Shown piece by piece: positions 34,802 through 46,894 of a stretch of DNA of 64,000 nucleotides. The stretch comes from Sisyra terminalis (taxonomy: Eukaryota; Arthropoda; Insecta; Neuroptera; Sisyridae). Under the pieces are notes generated by a model, which saw only the letters and a list, made by a program, of their open reading frames with translations, searched no databases and was not told the DNA's origin. Numbering within the stretch: the stretch's first letter is position 1; each line of letters begins with the position of its first letter. The position numbers were made by a program, and so were the translations under genes. The stretch covers positions 11,098,001-11,162,000 of the forward strand of contig OY292279.1 of assembly GCA_958496175.1 (NCBI GenBank), read 5' to 3'.

Positions 34802-35803
34802 CTAGCTGAACCCCGTGACTTCGTCTGCGTAACGTAAATAGATATGTTGGAAATAGGTAGAAAGCGTGGAAGGAAATTCGAATATTTTATTTATTTTCAA
34901 TAACAATAATTGAGTTCCAAATTTTTCTAAATACCGAAGAAAAGTTGGTTTGAAAAATTTAATTTTTTGATTGATAATGAAATATATGACATAAAATTGC
35001 TCCCTTAATGTTAAATAATTGCTCCAAGTCACAATCATTGGTTCATAAAAATTAGATTTTAAAAAAGTTTGTTGAAAAACAAACAAAAACTAAAAACTGC
35101 CTCTTTGGTATTTGGTATAAGTACCTACTACTTAAACTTTCATACTAGTTAAGTGAAATGACGTTATTTAAAATGCTGTAGTTAAACAGAAACTTAGTAT
35201 TAATTAATTATTTATTTATTAATTACACTTATTAAATTCAAAATTTCGATTGTTGATTAACTACATTTTCTCATACAAACTTAGTGACCCCTTTTACTCT
35301 TTTAGGGTAGAAATTTTCAAAAAAAAGCCATTACGCTATTAACATCAACTATGTGTTTTGTATATATAAAGGTTTATGTTTCAAAGAGGCAATTTTTTTA
35401 AATTTAAATTGAATTTACTGGGCTTTTTATCAGTTCAACTAAAAATATTTTTACAGATTATTTTCTAACTTTAAATTACCTTTCCAATGATATATAACTC
35501 ACCTATCTAGTGTAAAAATTTATGTTTTCATCCCTAAGGAATACCATCCCTTATTATTTTTTTGGAATAATAAGCAGCCTATAGTCTGTGGGAAATTGTG
35601 TTGTATCTTAATGCCAAATTTTATAAAATTCGGTTGTTCCGTTCTTTAGTTAAATCGGGACACACAAACAGACAGACAGACAGACAAAAATTTTAAAAAT
35701 GTTAAATTTGGAATAAGGCCTCTTGAAACAAATATTTACCCTAAAATTCGGTTCAAAATCGAAATGTACAGACAGACGTAAGAATTTTATATGTTAGTAT
35801 AGA
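34802..35803 (-). mobile_element. non-autonomous Helitron-like element
   Basis: On the - strand it begins TCTATACTAACATATAAAAT after an A and ends ACGGGGTTCAGCTAG followed by T. It has the same end rules as the copy at 24766-25709 and a GACAGACAGACAGAC stretch in the 5' part (about 35670-35690). 1002 bp, no helicase gene. It sits at the truncated end of the jockey fragment. Confidence 0.78.
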
Positions 35804-35804
35804 T

Positions 35805-37728
35805 AATGAAATGTTTATGCTCACAATTATAACTAAAAGCACTTTAACACGATTGTTATTGGTCGCTATGAAAACCATTCTCACATAGCGTAATACGCAG
35901 GCGCGTGCAACCATTAGACATACTAATGTTTCCTACCTCATTCTCTCTCATGTTAAATCTTATAGATTTATGTATATGTTTTTCTTTCTATTGTCACTTT
36001 CCGTTTCCGTTTCATAAAATTTCAAGTCACAACGACGCTAAAGAAGTTTTCACTTGAAAAATTTAAAAAAAAAACGATAGAATTTCTGATTATTCAAATA
36101 AAGTTAAACAAGAGTCCTCTATTCTTAATCTCCATGGTGGAAGCATTGTATACTTTGCATCCAAAAATATTTCTTTCCAATCACATAAATAAAGCGATTA
36201 CCTCTTTAAATTACATCCTTAAAGTTCAATACTTTTGAATAATTCATAATTAATATTTCCATAAATTATAATATCTAGTTAATTGTAAAACGTGATATCA
36301 AATTATAAATAACCGATATTTCTTTATCGGAACCATATTAGATTTACGACTTTGTCTCATTGAGTTTGACTGAATCGATTTAATTAGTTTAGATAATAAA
36401 AAAAATCGATTTTTTTTCATTGAAAACGCATAAATAAAACTTCAAATCCGTCCTACAATTAATTCATTACATTTAATTAAACGGATAATTTCATTTGAGG
36501 TATTATTATTTATTATAGCTATATATTTTTTTTCTCAGCTCCTTAACAACTAATTGACTTACTAATTAATTAATTATGTAACATATACCAATAGCTATTA
36601 ACCAAGAAAAAAAAATTGACAATCAGATAAGTTTTTTTCAACAAATTTCTTTTCGTTTTCGCATTAATTAAACGAATTATCATCATATCATTAAATAATA
36701 ATAAATTAGAAAAGTCATTTAACTTCTTCAACCTAATGTCGTGGATTTATGTGTTTTATCAAAAAAAGCAACGTGAAGACCGAAAGAGAGCCCAAGTATT
36801 TGATGCGTAGGTTTTGAATTTGAATGTTAGGAATATTTTTTTTTTATTTTTATTTTTTTTTTTTTTGGTTCTATGTTCATTCTTTGTAAATCTTGATTTA
36901 TTAGTTTTGAAGTCCAAATACAACCAAAATGGACGAAAAAAAATGAATCTCGTTTTCCAAGGACATATTTTTGAGTTAGATGAAGAGAAAAAAAAAATGA
37001 ATATCGAAACACCTACGCGTAACATTCAAATGTTTTCCTATTTGAGTAGTATGGCAACTGGATTTTGAATTGTAACAGCGAAAAATCGGTGTGAATTTAA
37101 ATGATGTTTAAGCGCCGTTTTTTAAAGGGCAAAGTAGCATAAAAAAATTTTTAAAAATTTTATATATTCTCTATAACGCTAACTAGCTGATAATTATAAT
37201 TCAGCGACAATGATTTGCAAAATTAGATCAAACAGTTATACTTAAAATTTTTGAGATTTATACCTAATTTCCATGACTTATTACCAACAAAAAAAAAACG
37301 AAGTTTTGCTTTCAGAGTATAATAAAATTGAATTAAAAATATGATAATGGAAACGAACGTTTTTTATTACAAGAAGAAAGTTTATTTCACGTGAAATTTA
37401 TGTTTTTATGTGTAAATTTTTTGGTATAAAACCATAAACTTACCAATCTACCTCTTCTTTTTTTGTTGAATTTCGCATTTTACGCCGAATTATATAGAGA
37501 AAATATTACTTTCACGCTTTTTGTTTGAAATTGTGACTGAAGAAAACCCTGAGAAGAAAACCCTGAATTTCTATATGAAATGAATACAGTTAAAGTTAGA
37601 AATTTCTAAAGTCGGAAATTTGCAATGAAAATTAAATTACAAGATTTGGGAATACCATGAGGAAGTCAATCTATGTATCTTTGTTGCACAGCAAAATTGG
37701 TTCGTGAATATTTCTCGTAAATCCTCAC
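35805..37728. other. non-coding stretch, no gene seen
   Basis: No supported gene. Overlapping open frames at 36759-37068 on both strands come from A and T runs. Confidence 0.55.
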
Positions 37729-37729
37729 C

Positions 37730-38790
37730 AAAGCTGAGCTTTTAATTCTAATGGAAAGATCCTCCGCATTATAATTTTACACACGGCCGTCTTAAACTAG
37801 GCTGGAGTCCTTGAACACACAAGAATTTGGGGCCCTTTTGGAAAGTTAAAAAAGCGAATTATAATAACATTTTTTTACTAAGTATGACCATTTATTATAG
37901 GTAATCAAAATCAGTATGATATAATTTGTCATTAATGATATTAATGATCTTTTGGGATTTCTGTTGAGCAAAATTTTCAATTATATCCTTAAAGTCAATT
38001 TTATGAAGGATATTACTTTCTATGCACATAATTGACAAATTACTCAGTCATTTTTGAAATATTGTTGTTTGCAATTCATTTTTTATTCTCTTAAGCTGCG
38101 AAAATGACCGCTTTCCACTACAATTGGTAACCATTAGGCAAAAGAATATTTTTGTAGCAATTTCAACATTTGGAAAAGTTTCTTCTATTTTTTCTGATTT
38201 TATTAGGTTATGGAATCCTTCGGGGCCCCGGGCACAGGCCACGTGTGCCCTTATGGTGAAGATGGTGTTGGCTTTATATATTATACTCAGTCCAATATAA
38301 AACAAATCATATCTTGCTTATAACTTTATCGTTTTGCAAAATTTATTGATACTTTTGTAGAAAATTAAACGCTCTACAAAAAAGATTTCTAATATTTTTA
38401 GCGTAAATCTCACCGTTTAGATGATATTGACGATGGAAGTTGGATTATATTAAGATTTTTTAAACATATAAATTTTTTTTTGTAGAACATTAAATTTCCT
38501 ACAAAATTAAGTATTGCATTTGTAATAATTCATATTGGTTTACGAGTTAAAGAATTCATAAGCTAAACACAAATTTTTCTTAAAATAATCAAGCTTCAAT
38601 CGTTAATATCTCCTAAATAATGAGATTGACGATAAAAATATATGAAACCTTTTTTGAAGAGCTTTAAATTTCTTACAAAATTATAGATCAAGTTATGAAC
38701 AAGATATAATTTTTTTTCTATTGAACTGAGTAAAATATGTAAAAATTTAATGCGGAGGACCTTCTCATTAGAATTAAAAGCTCAGCTTTT
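37730..38790. mobile_element. TIR element (AAAGCTGAGC family) with a nested hAT fragment
   Basis: The left end reads AAAGCTGAGCTTTTAATTCT. The right end on the other strand reads AAAAGCTGAGCTTTTAATTC, and both continue to a CCTCCGCATTA phrase about 35 bp further in. The outer inverted repeats are thus about 50 bp. The interior right half has CTACAAAAAA-type modules. A GC-rich block with hAT transposase coding (about 37790-38265) is inserted inside. Confidence 0.7.
37895..38211 (-). pseudogene. hAT transposase C-terminal (dimerisation) fragment
   Basis: On the - strand the frame reads FPNVEIATKIFFCLMVTNCS...KRSFSQLKRIKNEL, then a TGA (38048-38050). It continues in the same frame with LSNLSIMCIESNILHKIDF, DIIENFAQQKS and a final TAA at 37895-37897. 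This is the recognisable C-terminal dimerisation region of hAT transposases of the ZMYM-like kind. Only about 105 codons remain. The catalytic part is absent and one in-frame stop interrupts the rest. Flanking GGGGCCC(C) phrases on both sides suggest an internally deleted hAT element. Confidence 0.85.
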
Positions 38791-39411
38791 GTTAGCATTT
38801 TCTATAGATGTCTATAAATCAATTTTTCTGGATAACTAGTTGAAAAAATGTTTATTTGGTTAAGACCTCTAGCGACATTTGAGAGAAAATTAAAAAATGC
38901 TGATTTTTTGATAAAGCTTCTATTATCTGTAAAAGCTGCAATTTAAAAGCAGACTAAACTGTACAAAAATAGAAATACCATTTTATTTTTTTTTTATCTG
39001 AGAAATCGATTTAAAATATTTTTAAAATAAGGACCTATGGTACTACTACTTGAAGAAGTTTACTTGGCAACCGAAATACGTAATCCAGGAAAACACTTTT
39101 TGAACATTAGTTCAATATTTATGTCAGTATTAATGAAATGCTATAGGAAATAAACTATTGAACCAAATTTTGATTAAAATTTCAAAAATTTTAACTTTCG
39201 TTGTAGTTGGGTGTAAGAACTACGCACATTAACACTTCATTGGTTGACCGTAGGGCGTCATTTATCTTAACTAATTAAATACGCCTCTGCATCTTCCTAT
39301 TCATTATTATTATTATTTTTTGTAATTTTATGCATACAAAACGATTTACTAAATCCACACCCCCAGGTTTACAAAGTTAATTAATATGACCTTACTGCTG
39401 CTTCTTTTCAT
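38791..39411. other. non-coding stretch with a degenerate hammerhead-like remnant
   Basis: No gene. At 39049-39086 the + strand reads CTTGAAGAAGTTTACTTGGC then AACCGAAATACGTAATCC, a diverged form of the 25889-25922 motif. Confidence 0.5.
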
Positions 39412-40358
39412 TAGTAGGGTAGAGTGGGGCTGAAAGGTCCACGGATATAAAGGTCCACCATGAGTATCTAAAATACTAGTGGCATATTGCTCTATTTAAC
39501 TATAATGGTTGGGATGAGGAAGTGTTAGATAATTTCGAGGCTATCCTGGCAATTAAGCTACATCACAGATAGATTTACGAGGGTACCTTGATATTTTGAC
39601 GAAAGTAACATTTTTAATTATTATTCTTTTCGGTTTCCAGCAGTAATATTACTTTGACTAGACTAAATCATAATTTAATACTGTATGAGAATTTGTGGTA
39701 TTTCAGGATTTATTATTAGTTTTTAGCTAATTTAAACAGTAAACTAGTTATAACCTAGTAAAAACACTTGAACGTAACTGGGGTAAAATGATCCACGTGG
39801 ACATTTTCCTTACCCAGCCACGTGAAATTTGGATTCAACGCAATCTTTGCAAGCAATGGGCCCATGAAAACTGTATTTCTAACCAAGGATTCGTTAATTT
39901 TGTAATAATTGGGATTCAGGAAACGATGAATTTGATTAAGTTAAGATAAAGGTATTAAAAAATATTACTTATGTTACAATGAATGTCAATATTAATATAA
40001 AGAAGGAACAGTCTTATGTTATATTTAAAAGGACTGTAATAAAATTTTTCAATTGAAAATCCAGAAATATTTCATTGATTCAAATACTGTTATTAATTCA
40101 TAACACCTGTCAGATACTTAAAATAAATACAGGACCTTTTTGCCCCTACTAAGGGGCAAAAAGATACAGACGACAAGGTCTAGAAAAAATGTAAATTGAC
40201 CAACTTCTATATGGATGATTCCATTAAAAATTAAATTAAACATGTACAGGTATTTGCTTGGTTTGGTTAGCATAATACATTTCAAATTAATAGGGTTGGT
40301 TTTCCCAATATAATACGGAATAGTAAAATTGGACCTTTAAACCCCACCGTACCCTACT
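39412..40358. mobile_element. GTAGGG-terminus DNA element (copy 2), most complete
   Basis: The left end is AGTAGGGTAGAGTGGGGC, then AAAGGTCC. The right end on the other strand is AGTAGGGTACGGTGGGGT, then AAAGGTCC. These are 27-28-bp terminal inverted repeats with few mismatches. About 945 bp, no coding. The right 370 bp align with copy 1 (4010-4405) and with the pieces of copy 3. No convincing target duplication is visible, so I do not assign a superfamily. Confidence 0.82.
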
Positions 40359-40359
40359 T

Positions 40360-41950
40360 CAAAAAAAATACGCGAATTTCTCATTTTCTTAAAGCTGTGA
40401 AAAATTATCCGAATAACAAATCAGGTGAAATTGTTAAGGAATAATTAAGTTTTTTCACTTACTACCCCTTCTTCAAAGAAATTTTCTTAAGTTTCAAATA
40501 AATGCTTCCTTTATCTTTCCCGATAAGCCTCACGCAGCTCTACTAAATCACAATTTCAACCCCGTTAATTGCCACCCCCTCAACAATCTTATTCGTTAAC
40601 GCATATGCAAACCTCACAACACTATATTAATAATCTTATCGGATACGGTGGTGGTATCGAATTGGGTTAGATTTTTCAGGGATAATAAGAGAAACAGTTG
40701 AATAACCTCTTGAAAATTAAATTAAAAACTCCGCCACATTTCTGCACGTGTTCTTATTTCGCTTGTCATTTGTTTCTGTACTGTTGTCGGATTGTTGTGC
40801 GCTGTTTATTACGAAATCGTTGTCATAGAAACACGAAGATGGCCAACAGAAAAAAATAAAAAAATAAATTAAAAATAAATGATGACCGATTGGAATCAAA
40901 GCCGTCGTTGATTGCACGCATGAAAAGCCAATAATTTTCTGTGGTACATAGCGTAGAAAATATTTCAATCACGCGCGGTACGATGACAACGACAAATAAT
41001 AGCGACAACAACAAAATCATAATATAATAACAATGCCGTTATAGCCAATCTTCCAGCGGGGAATCTAACAAAATGAGCCATGAGAACGAAGAAAAAAAAA
41101 GCGAGGATTGGAAGCAACGGGGAAATGCACCATAGCGAAAAGAATTACAATTCTGGTGAACTTCGATCTTTGTGTAGAACTCCGATTGGTCGCAGCTTTA
41201 ATGCCATTTGTTGGGACTTAATCAAGTTATGGCATGGAAAATTAATAGGCATCGCATTTCGCCATCATAATCTTATCGTTGAGAGAATAACGAGAACTTT
41301 ATTGTTAATTTACGATGAGTGGAAAGTTCGTAAACGTAAAGCGAATAGATTTCTTAATCGATATGATACAAAAAATTGTCACATGACCGAACTAAAAGAC
41401 TTTAATTACAAGAAATTATTCACAAACTACAAAAAGCAAATTTTACCATTTTAAGAATCCCCAACCCCTTAGTCCTTTGCTAAGTACAGTCGGGATGAAA
41501 AGGCTAGTTTTGAGTTGTATAAAGCTCAGAAGAATACCTGAATTACAGGGTCAAAAAGGACCTGAGGAAAACAAATGTCTAAAAGTCGTCTTAGCTTTCT
41601 TGGATCACCAGGACATAGGCTAGGAAATATACACAAAGATCCAATTGACTACTGAAATTTATCTTCAGAAACAGACCTAACCAATTGGAACTAGAAACAA
41701 AGCGGTTGCGCAATAATTCTTAATGCTTTTTCTAAATGAAGAAGTAGAAGAAGAATAGGATAACAAACCTTAAAAGCGAAATAATCGAGAAAAATAGTAG
41801 GTTGATCTCAATAAATCCTGAGACTATAATACTGATGTTTCTTACCCTTAATCTTGATATCCCAATTGTATAAATCAACAAAATGCTTGACCAGAATATC
41901 GATATAACAATAGGGAATTGATATCAGCTTTTGCAAATATGTATATGGAC
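40360..41950. other. non-coding stretch, no gene supported
   Basis: The 124-codon open frame at 41080-41454 (+) has no recognisable domain and no obvious splice or promoter context. I treat it as chance. Confidence 0.5.
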
Positions 41951-42207
41951 CGTTTTATTGTGAAAGTGAGTTAAGTCCATTTCAAGAACAATCCCTATAG
42001 TGTTATCATTTTTAACCATAGGAACATAAGGTACACTAAGGAGGAGGGAAAGGAATAATTGGCGTTTTTGTTAACAACTAAAATGAAATCAGTAATTTCT
42101 GAAAACCTAGCAGTTAAATAACTCACATACTTTGTTCTAGTTACAAGAAGAAGAATCACCATAAAGACCGTTCTTGAAATGGACTTACGCCACTTTCAAA
42201 ATAAACG
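41951..42207. mobile_element. short TIR element (MITE) of the AAGTCCATTTCAAG family, copy 2
   Basis: The ends TGAAAGTGAGTTAAGTCCAT and, inverted, TGAAAGTGGCGTAAGTCCAT enclose about 250 bp closely matching 18994-19246 (GTTATCATTTTTAACCATAG, GTTACAAGAAGAAGAATCAC). Non-coding. Confidence 0.9.
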
Positions 42208-42349
42208 AGCCATATATTAGCCAAAAAACCCGTGACTACTAGATCTTTGTTATTTTATAAACGCTAAAAAGTTTTTGTGCATATCCTCAACAAAGCTAAG
42301 AACGATCAGCTATTATGAAGCTTGAATGGAGGTTACTTTGGTAGATAAC

Positions 42350-43080
42350 CGCGTAAAAAAAAGCTTCGTTTCATGAAAGTTTTGAGGTCATTTTTTTAAT
42401 ATTTTCTTCGGAATAATATTAGAAATCATCCTTTACCAGACTCTTAGCACGGTTTCAACCTACTGCCTGACACTTTTAAACTTTAATAAGTCATTATAAT
42501 AATAGGCAAACGTATACACATATAAAAGGCCAAGATGGAGAACAAAAAGTGTGAACATGTACGAGTGAGTGAAAACTAAATATAATATTGTCTCGAATTG
42601 CCAATGTTTTGTCAGTTATATTTAGCTTTCACTCACTTTCACACGCCTATTACTATATTGACTTATTAAAGTTTAGAGATGTCCAGCAGAAGGCTGAAAT
42701 CCTGTAAAGATGTGACTTTTAATATTATTCCGAAGAAAATATTAAAAAATAGCCTTTATACTTTACCAAAGCAAAGCTTTTATTTTATACATCTTTGCTA
42801 CCTGATATCAAAATTTCCTGTATTATCCTCTTCTCTCTTCAACCTTTATTTAGAGAAAATTATGGTGGAAGCAGTAAATACAGCTACTAAGGACAAATAC
42901 ATACGTTTGTCTATTATTTTATTGGCTTATTAAAGTTTAACGATGTCTGGCAGAAGGTTGAAACCGTGTTTGGCAATAGAGGATGCTATTTCTAATATTA
43001 TTCCGAAGAAAGTATTAAAAAAATGGCCTTATACTTTCACGAAACTAAGCTTTTATTTTATAAACATTTGCAACCTGTTA
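42350..43080. repeat. inverted-repeat block, unclassified element
   Basis: The left part (42358-42495) contains CTTCGGAATAATATTAGAA, CGGTTTCAACCTACTGCCTG and AAACTTTAATAAGTCAT. The reverse complements occur at 42930-43025 (CTTATTAAAGTTTAACGATG, CAGAAGGTTGAAACCGTG, ATTCCGAAGAAAGTATT) and once more, diverged, at 42662-42745. Arms are about 130 bp. A short TIR-like pair (GTGAGTGAAA / TTTCACTCAC) lies inside at 42568-42640. Confidence 0.7.
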
Positions 43081-43084
43081 TCTG

Positions 43085-45000
43085 CCAAAATAATCTCCAT
43101 AATCACTGATTGATCTTAGGTGGCATTCATTAATTACGGGTGACGTTTAGAGGGTAAGGGGTGTGACCAAAATTTCATACAACCTCACGTGGGGAAGAAG
43201 ATGGTATCGGCAAATATCATATTTTTTTAATTGTTCTTTTAAATGAATCTAATGTAATCAAAGTACCAATTTACATTGCAAGTATGCATATTGCAGATGA
43301 TTTGCACTCCTATGTACAGGTGTTTTTGTAATACCTCTATAGTTGCATACTTTGTATGTACAATGCTTATGTATCCTGGTCAAATAAATAAACAAATAAT
43401 AATATTAGGGCAAGGGGTCGTATAAAATCTCACGAAATTCCAGCAAACGGGGAGGATGGGTCGAAAAATAGGTAAAATTGTTGTCCCCCTTACCTTTGTA
43501 GGGGACATCCACAGAAAAATTTTCAGCTTTAATAAAATAACGAAGAGCTATCAGTCGCGAGCTTTTAAACTATATAGTTTTATAATTTCAATTAAAGCTC
43601 CATTTTATTTCATTTGTTCCAATTTAAAAGATATCCTTTAGCTGAAGGACTACGTGACTAGTAAATGTACTTTTTTTTAAAAGAAAAAAAGAAAATTTAA
43701 ATTATTCTTATCATTATAATAATTTCAATTTCTTTTAACACCATATATTTATTCGTAGAAAGCTCTAATGAGCTTTTTTTTTCGCTCCATATTTAAATTC
43801 ACTTTTTATCAAGGTGACACACCAGCCAATAGAAAATCGCGTGAAAAAAATGACTCACAAAACAAATGAAAACTCTGACGAGTCGTCGCTATTATTTTAA
43901 ATAGCTACCCTTGCCCGGCGGGGGTGAGGGTTGAAGTGAAAAAAAAAACCATAACACTTTAAGTGAATAATTCGTTTTCTTTTTCTATGACCGTCATAGA
44001 CAGTGAAAGAAAAAAAAACGTGGGATATAATGGAAAAATAATGGATATTACTTGGATTTCAAATGAAAGGGTGGAATGAATGGGTGGGTAAGGGTGAAAA
44101 TAAAAGTTGTGAAAAAAAAACAATCGATTTAACATTGAAAATGAGCAACAGGGTCAGACATAGTTGGTGTATGTATTATGATGGTTTCTGGAAAACTATA
44201 AAGAGTGCTGGGAAAATAAATTGGTTGAATTATGTTTATTAGTTGAGTGGTGTTTTGTTTTTTTTTGTGATGGGTTGTGATGGGTTTTTGTTTTCTTGGC
44301 ATGGCGATGCGCTTCTGTTTTTCAGAGATCACAGCTTCCGTGATTTGCAAATAACGAATGAAGGAATGGAGTGGAACGAACTCTCAGCACTTTGTAGACA
44401 CGCAACGGATCATTTGAATAATTTAATATTATAATAGGAATGGAGAATAGGTAATACGAGGAAGGGCAGAAGCCGCCTTGGCCATAGCCGCCTCCGCCGC
44501 CCCCCCGGTTTTCGCCGGTTCTTGTTCTGTTGTTATGGTGAAGAATCGGCGCTGAGAAAAGTTCACCAACAACACACTTTACGATTGCAAGATGACTTCC
44601 TGATCGTAAATGCAGAGCACGAGCATCGTTTTATCTATTTTGCAAGTTGCCATAAACGAAATTATCTTTGTCCTCCCCCTCGCGGCCCCCAACTTCTCAC
44701 CGTACCACGACGACCTCGCCATATATACATATCACATACAGAAATGTATCAACATCATCTTTTGCATATATGTACCGAACCGAGATGCTGATGTAAACCA
44801 AAACAATGATGCGATCTTCATTTTTCCCTTTTTAGGGTCCCGTGCTTTATAGATTTATTCAAATGCAAGCCATCACGAACTACTTGCAATTCTAAATCAC
44901 ACTTCTGTTACACTTATTTACGACTGAATCTGGAAGTAGTTTCGCGTTTGCGAAATATTCTTACAAAATGAATTGAAAAATCAATTCTTGCACAACGTAT
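43085..45000. other. non-coding stretch; one GC-rich patch
   Basis: No gene supported. About 44455-44720 is much richer in G and C than its surroundings (a CCGCCTCCGCCGCC run, then CCTCCCCCTCGCGGCCCCC). It lies about 2.7 kb upstream of the cadherin ATG exon and is a candidate for an upstream exon or promoter, unproved. Confidence 0.45.
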
Positions 45001-45009
45001 AGATCGTAG

Positions 45010-45690
45010 ATCTATACGAATTCGGGTATCTTGCCGGCAAAGCCGGCTCCGAAAATTAGGAATCATATGTCTTAGGTCTTAGAAACCTTTCCGGGAAATC
45101 CATTGATCTTTCCTCGCGTCAACTCTAAAGAGGATAGATAAGTTCTTTGTCGGGATTTACTTTGATTGAATCAATTTTGTACCCAAAAAGGAAAATCCAA
45201 AACTAGTCAACATTGTATTCTTCGATCGATAATAAGATTACCGAGAAAAACAAGTCAATATCGCGGTATTATCTATCGAATGATCAATCGATATACTTGT
45301 GCCAATCTAAAAAAAGGAGTCAATTCTAATTTTGAAATAGATCGAGGTAGATTTTTATAATCCTTGATTTCCATTTTACGAATTTGGGTATCTTGCCGGC
45401 AAAGCTGGATCCGAAAATTAGGAATCATATATCTTAGGTTTTAGAAGCCTTTCCGGGAAATCCATTGATCTTTCTTCACGTCAATTCTAATAATCCCCGG
45501 AAGATTGATAAAGTTCTTTGTCGGGATTTACTTTGGTTGAATCAATTTTATATCGAAAAAAAAATCCAAAACTAGTCAATATTGTATTCATGGATCGAAA
45601 ATAAGATTACCGAGAAAAACAAGTCAAAATCGATACACTTATGCCAATCTAAAAAAAGGGATCAATCCTAATTTTGAAATAATCAGTATA
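45010..45690. repeat. tandem duplication, two units of about 360 bp
   Basis: Both copies share TATCTTGCCGGCAAAGC, CGAAAATTAGGAATCATAT, CCTTTCCGGGAAATCCATTG, GTTCTTTGTCGGGATTTACT, AGATTACCGAGAAAAACAAG and GCCAATCTAAAAAAAGG. The second copy is shortened by a deletion near its end. Confidence 0.92.
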
Positions 45691-45699
45691 TATTGTAGA

Positions 45700-46162
45700 G
45701 AAGAACAACCTTGCTTTTGGTGATAACTACCTGATACCCGCAACTTCGTCTACGTTCCTTATATGATAGTAATTTTCTTAAAGATTTACAGGTACCTAGA
45801 ATTTGTATATCGTATTTTAAATCTTAGTATAAAATTCGAATTTCGTGATTGATTTTTGGACAGCTCCTTAAAGTAAGCTTGTTTTTTTTTTTTAAAAAAT
45901 AGAAACCTAAAGTTAGCCCCTCATTTATAAATATGATATTTTTCCCTTGGAATTAGCAATCGATCTAACTTGGTAATCGAATTTTGGCTCACTGGGTTAC
46001 AACAAATGGATAGACCTTGACAATGTCAATAATTAACCAAGCTTAGGCTAAGACTGGGGAACCTATCATCGACTAATTAACGGTATAGTGACTCGATCTC
46101 AAAAAACAAAGATTATTGTAACCCAGGAATTATATTCCTGAATTCTGATTGGCCCAAAATCC
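45700..46162. repeat. decayed Helitron-like 3' end and unassigned DNA
   Basis: 45728-45760 (CTGATACCCGCAACTTCGTC, then TACG) is a diverged - strand copy of the Helitron 3' end seen at 34802. No other feature is seen. Confidence 0.45.
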
Positions 46163-46166
46163 TTAA

Positions 46167-46866
46167 GGGTGGATCACCGTCAGAAAAAAAAAAATCGATT
46201 TTTTTTTCCATAAATGTCTTCTTATAATATTCAAGAATAACGTGTTAAAAGGATTGGAATAGCTGACTAATGTATTTTCACTGATAAAAATTGAATAAAT
46301 TGATAATTACATAAGAAAATATCTTAAAAAAACTTTAAATGCGTTTTTCTCGAAATCAACTTTTTAAAACTGGGAGACAAGATTTCTCAGAAACTATCCG
46401 ACGGATTGACTTGACACTGCAGAGTGTTATAGTTCAATACGTCTTCTTGGTACTGAATCTCTGAAATTGGCCAAACCTCCTCCCCCTCAAAGAGGGAGAG
46501 GAGGAAAGGTCGTTTTTTTTAACTTTTTTTTCAAAGTCGCGCCATTTTGTGAATTTTCAACTTTTTTCGGATTTTCGAGGTTCAGTACCAAGAAAACTAA
46601 AATTACCAAAACCTACATTCTTTGGAAAATCATGATCCAACTTCCGGTTTCCGAGAAAACTTGTCTCCCGTTTGCCTCCTCATTTTTGAGGACCCTTTTT
46701 CAAAGCGCTGTAAAAGGGGGAGGGGGGGACATATCGGGGTAAATAAAAAAAATAGTTCAAAACTTCAACTTTTACATTCCGAAGACCGTTTTTTAATATC
46801 TCTTAAAAAAAATGGTAGCAGTTTTAAAAAAGTCATTTTTTTTTACATTCCGACGGTGATCCACCC
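46167..46866. mobile_element. TTAA-type non-autonomous DNA element (piggyBac-like MITE)
   Basis: The left end is GGGTGGATCACCGTCAG and the right end, inverted, is GGGTGGATCACCGTCGG. The element is bounded on both sides by TTAA (46163-46166 and 46867-46870). Exact TTAA duplication is typical of piggyBac (also Kolobok) transposition. 700 bp, no transposase. The interior has GC-rich, purine-biased stretches (GGGGGAGGGGGGGAC) unlike the neighbourhood. Confidence 0.85.
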
Positions 46867-46894
46867 TTAATAAACCATCATAGGAAAAGAACTA

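Noticed and set aside
36759..37068. Three overlapping open frames on both strands
   Set aside because: Created by A and T homopolymers (Lys/Phe-rich); no protein signature.
41080..41454. 124-codon open frame, + strand
   Set aside because: No known domain or supporting signals. It could be real but I cannot support it.
46467..46870. Overlapping open frames of 91 and 82 codons
   Set aside because: They are inside the TTAA-bounded non-autonomous element and are low-complexity.
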